Origin: RGIG8597 sp045133795
GTDB taxonomy: Bacteria > Spirochaetota > GWE2-31-10
Direction of reading: 5' to 3'
Length of the DNA stretch: 46,894 nucleotides
Assembly: GCA_045133795.1 (NCBI GenBank)
Contig: JBGUUT010000010.1
Location: forward strand, 1 to 46,894
Position numbers and translations under genes: made by a program. Positions 44,985 through 46,894 of this stretch are shown in pieces (position 1 is the first letter of the stretch; the number at the start of each line of letters is the position of its first letter). The notes under the pieces are model-generated. The model did no database searches. It saw only the letters and a list, made by a program, of their open reading frames with translations, and was not told the origin of the DNA.

Positions 44985-45884
44985 TTAAACAAAATTGTTA
45001 TCGATATAATCGGTGTAGTTTTTTCTGTTTACTTTGTCGGTGTTTTTTGTGTACCAAGTCAGCGATTCTTTTAATCCGGCGGTCAGACTTTTTACATCCG
45101 GCATAAGCTCACTTTGTTTTGTTACGTCAAGGAAATATTCGTAGTCGTAAAAACTGAAGTAATTTCGTTGGTCAATGTCTGCATAAACATTTTCAAAGTG
45201 TGGAATTTTTCCTGCAGCGTTATAACAAAGTTCAACCCACTGGCGAATTGTTACGATTTCCGGATTTCCTACATTAAAAAAATGTTCACGTGGCTGTTTT
45301 TCTAAAAGTACATCCATGAAGCGACACAAATCTTCGATGTGGAAAAACTGTAACTTCATGTCGCCGTTTTTGGGTAAATAAAACTTTCGTTCTGCCAACG
45401 CACAGTCAAAAACGAATGCTTCTCTGTATACATTGTTCATTGGACCGTATAAATAAGGCGGACGAATTATGTATGCGTCGGGATTGCGTTTTATCAAACT
45501 TTGTTCGGCGTGGATTTTGTCGGTTCCGTATTTTCCCCAGTATTTATTTTCGCCTGTGGGTGTAGTTTCTCTGAATGGTTGTGTTTCATGTTCGGGATAA
45601 ACTGCACTGGAACTGATTAAAATGTAGTTTTTGTATTCGCCCAAAGCATTCAATAATGATTCAACGTCGTCGGCATTGTAGGCTGTATCGATTACAACAT
45701 CAAATTTGTAGTCACGCAAAGTGTCTCCGAGATTATGTCTGTCAGCTTGAATCAATTTCACGCCTTTTGATTGCGGGCGAGTATTTCTGTTTAAAACAAA
45801 AACATCATGGTCTTTTGCCGCGTAATATTCTGCAATAAATCGACTTACAAAAACAGTTCCGCCGGTAACAAGTATTTTTTTCAT
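44985..45884 (-). CDS. NAD-dependent epimerase/dehydratase family protein
   Basis: A 299-residue short-chain dehydrogenase of the extended type. N-terminal dinucleotide site VTGGTVFVSRFIAEYY (a GGTxF variant of GxxGxxG), ISSSAVYPE near 90, and the catalytic-type YGTDK near 119-123. It should act on a nucleotide-sugar or related substrate; the substrate cannot be told. A 211-base stretch of this gene (45181-45391) is repeated just upstream as a decayed copy. Confidence 0.88.
   Translation of the reverse strand: MKKILVTGGTVFVSRFIAEYYAAKDHDVFVLNRNTRPQSKGVKLIQADRHNLGDTLRDYKFDVVIDTAYNADDVESLLNALGEYKNYILISSSAVYPEHETQPFRETTPTGENKYWGKYGTDKIHAEQSLIKRNPDAYIIRPPYLYGPMNNVYREAFVFDCALAERKFYLPKNGDMKLQFFHIEDLCRFMDVLLEKQPREHFFNVGNPEIVTIRQWVELCYNAAGKIPHFENVYADIDQRNYFSFYDYEYFLDVTKQSELMPDVKSLTAGLKESLTWYTKNTDKVNRKNYTDYIDNNFV
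45181..45391. repeat. Direct repeat, intact copy (within the epimerase gene)
   Basis: This segment of the epimerase gene recurs at 45914-46125. By eye I count about 12 substitutions and one inserted base over the 211 bases. Confidence 0.95.
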
Positions 45885-45913
45885 ATTAATTTTCCTTTTA
45901 TTTACTTAAAATC

Positions 45914-46125
45914 GCATAAACATTTTCAAATGTGTGGAATTTTTCCTGCAGCGTTATAACAAAGTTCTACCCACTGACGAATTGTTACGATTTCCGGATT
46001 TCCTACATTAAAAAAATGTTCACGTGGCTGCTTTTTTAAAAGTATATCTGTGAAGTAACATAAATCTTCGATGTGGAAAAACTGTAACTTCATGCCGCCG
46101 TTTTTAGGTAAATAAAACTTTCGTT
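45914..46125 (-). pseudogene. Decayed partial copy of the epimerase gene
   Basis: 212 bases copy the 45181-45391 segment in the same orientation. Most changes are transitions, and a one-base insertion near 45932 (AAATGTG against AAAGTG) breaks the frame. No other part of the gene is present and the copy has no start. It is a relic of a duplicated gene, or of a homologous neighbour. Confidence 0.93.
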
Positions 46126-46157
46126 TTGTTATTTTGCTTGAAAAATATTATCGAGTT

Positions 46158-46292
46158 CTATTTTTTATCTGTATAAGCGTAACCAAAATGTATCGGCGGA
46201 GTCGTAACAGAAATATATATCAATTCTGTTTCACCGTTATTTTTGAGTCTGTGAATTACTTCTCCTGCAAGATATAATCTTTCCCGTGTAGT
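46158..46292 (-). pseudogene. Tail of a cupin-type protein
   Basis: A minus-strand frame of about 44 codons reads LYLAGEVIHRLKNNGETEL, then ISVTTPPIHFGY, and ends YTDKK. The G-x-x-H-x-x-x-N pattern and beta spacing fit the last part of a cupin barrel. No start codon is available and the frame begins at the tail of the upstream methyltransferase, so only a 3' fragment survives. Confidence 0.5.
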
Positions 46293-46296
46293 TTTT

Positions 46297-46894
46297 TTAT
46301 TTCTTTTTCACAATCAAAACTTTCGTGTAGTCACAAGGTATATATTCGTAAATATTTAATCCATATTTTTGAAAATACGAATGTAAGTCCATTTTTATAA
46401 ATTTGCGATACGTTTTCGGTTCTAAATAATGAATCGGGGCAAATAATATTTTTTTGAATAAGTTGTGGCTAGGTTCCCATTCCGTAATAATAATTTCACC
46501 GTTATCTTTTAAAACTCTTTTGGCTTCTAAAATAATTTTTTCAGCTAATTCTTCATCAAGTTCATGTAAAATAAGAGAAATAAGAATCTTATCAAAGCAA
46601 AGGTCTTCAAAATTAAGAAATGTCGCATCCATTTGAAATAATTTAATATTTTCTAATTGAGCTTTTTTTATTTTATCTTGAGCAACTTTCAGCATATCTT
46701 TTGACAAATCTATTCCTGTAATTTCAGCATTCGCTTTTTTCTTGGCAATGGTGATGGCGTTTGTAGAAGTGCCGCAGCATAAATCAAGAACTTTGTCATT
46801 TTCATATATTCTGTCAAAAACCGCTTTTCTCGGACTTTTTTCAAAATTTCTAAAATAGATTACATCTAACAGGTCATAAACTTTTGATATTATT
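46297..46894 (-). CDS. Class I SAM-dependent methyltransferase (5' end outside window)
   Basis: The minus-strand frame is open to the end of the window, so the start lies beyond it. SAM-site motif I reads VLDLCCGTSTNAITIA, with the acidic ITGIDLSKDML after it, then FDKILISLILHELDEE and VLKDNGEIIITEWEP. This is the pattern of UbiE-like small-molecule methyltransferases. The substrate is unknown. An internal ATG at 46707 would remove the cofactor site and is not the start. Confidence 0.85.
   Translation of the reverse strand, partial: IISKVYDLLDVIYFRNFEKSPRKAVFDRIYENDKVLDLCCGTSTNAITIAKKKANAEITGIDLSKDMLKVAQDKIKKAQLENIKLFQMDATFLNFEDLCFDKILISLILHELDEELAEKIILEAKRVLKDNGEIIITEWEPSHNLFKKILFAPIHYLEPKTYRKFIKMDLHSYFQKYGLNIYEYIPCDYTKVLIVKKK

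Larger units (their letters stand above)
45885..46296. other. Long non-coding gap containing two gene relics
   Basis: This 412-base gap between the epimerase and methyltransferase genes holds the epimerase relic and a cupin-like tail. About 30 bases on either side of the relics show nothing else. Confidence 0.8.

Noticed and set aside
1..46894. CRISPR array or integrated prophage
   Set aside because: No regularly spaced repeats, cas genes, integrase, capsid or terminase were found.

Overview
The window is AT-rich bacterial DNA with intact, closely packed operons. I infer a spirochaete close to Treponema. The support is the gene order folP, cdaA, cdaR followed by a large exported TPR protein and an outer-membrane barrel, several Gram-negative-type exported barrels, lipoproteins with loose lipoboxes, and a SPOR protein. 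No rRNA gene or other decisive taxonomic marker is present, so the genus is inference.

Layout: 1-1865 holds the two ATPases of an oligopeptide ABC importer. 1982-9840 holds a predicted surface zinc protease fused to a beta-propeller and barrel, a YibE/F membrane protein, a secreted alkaline phosphatase and a cytoplasmic GH31 alpha-glucosidase, with clear hairpin terminators. 10053-19338 is a housekeeping and envelope block: murB, a folP-like gene, the c-di-AMP synthase cdaA with its regulator cdaR, a 989-residue TPR protein and an outer-membrane barrel. A tRNA-Gln(CTG) follows with its own promoter and terminator, then a DUF4956 membrane protein, a SulP transporter, a metallo-beta-lactamase-fold hydrolase and a GGDEF protein with an altered signature.

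24980-33225 is the most distinctive region. It is a NHLP/NHLM-type peptide export operon whose likely precursor is a 34-residue peptide, with a double-glycine leader and a nine-residue, histidine-rich core (AGPNHRHHD). The operon also carries two lipoproteins, one exported protein, a HlyD-like adaptor, a C39 peptidase/ABC exporter and a partner ABC protein. No RiPP-modifying enzyme is visible, so a short, perhaps metal-binding, exported peptide is a real possibility.

33307-35388 holds a PHP phosphoesterase, a SPOR protein that seems to have lost its 5' end, an antisense barrel-protein remnant, and a two-gene small-protein cassette. The cassette's candidate promoter has a run of 15 T in its spacer, which suggests phase variation. 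35455-37848 is an ahcY operon led by an ArsR-methyltransferase fusion with a perfect palindrome just before its start. 37930-40795 is a divergent XRE regulator and a type IIG-like restriction-modification enzyme with repeated ACGTCT boxes between them.

40787-46894 is a degrading accessory zone: azlD with only the tail of azlC, two EFR1 flavodoxin-ferredoxin proteins, DUF3781 and DUF3795 genes, a GNAT tail, a small membrane protein, an epimerase gene with a decayed partial second copy, a cupin tail, and a SAM methyltransferase that runs off the window. No insertion sequence, CRISPR array, rRNA or integrase was found.
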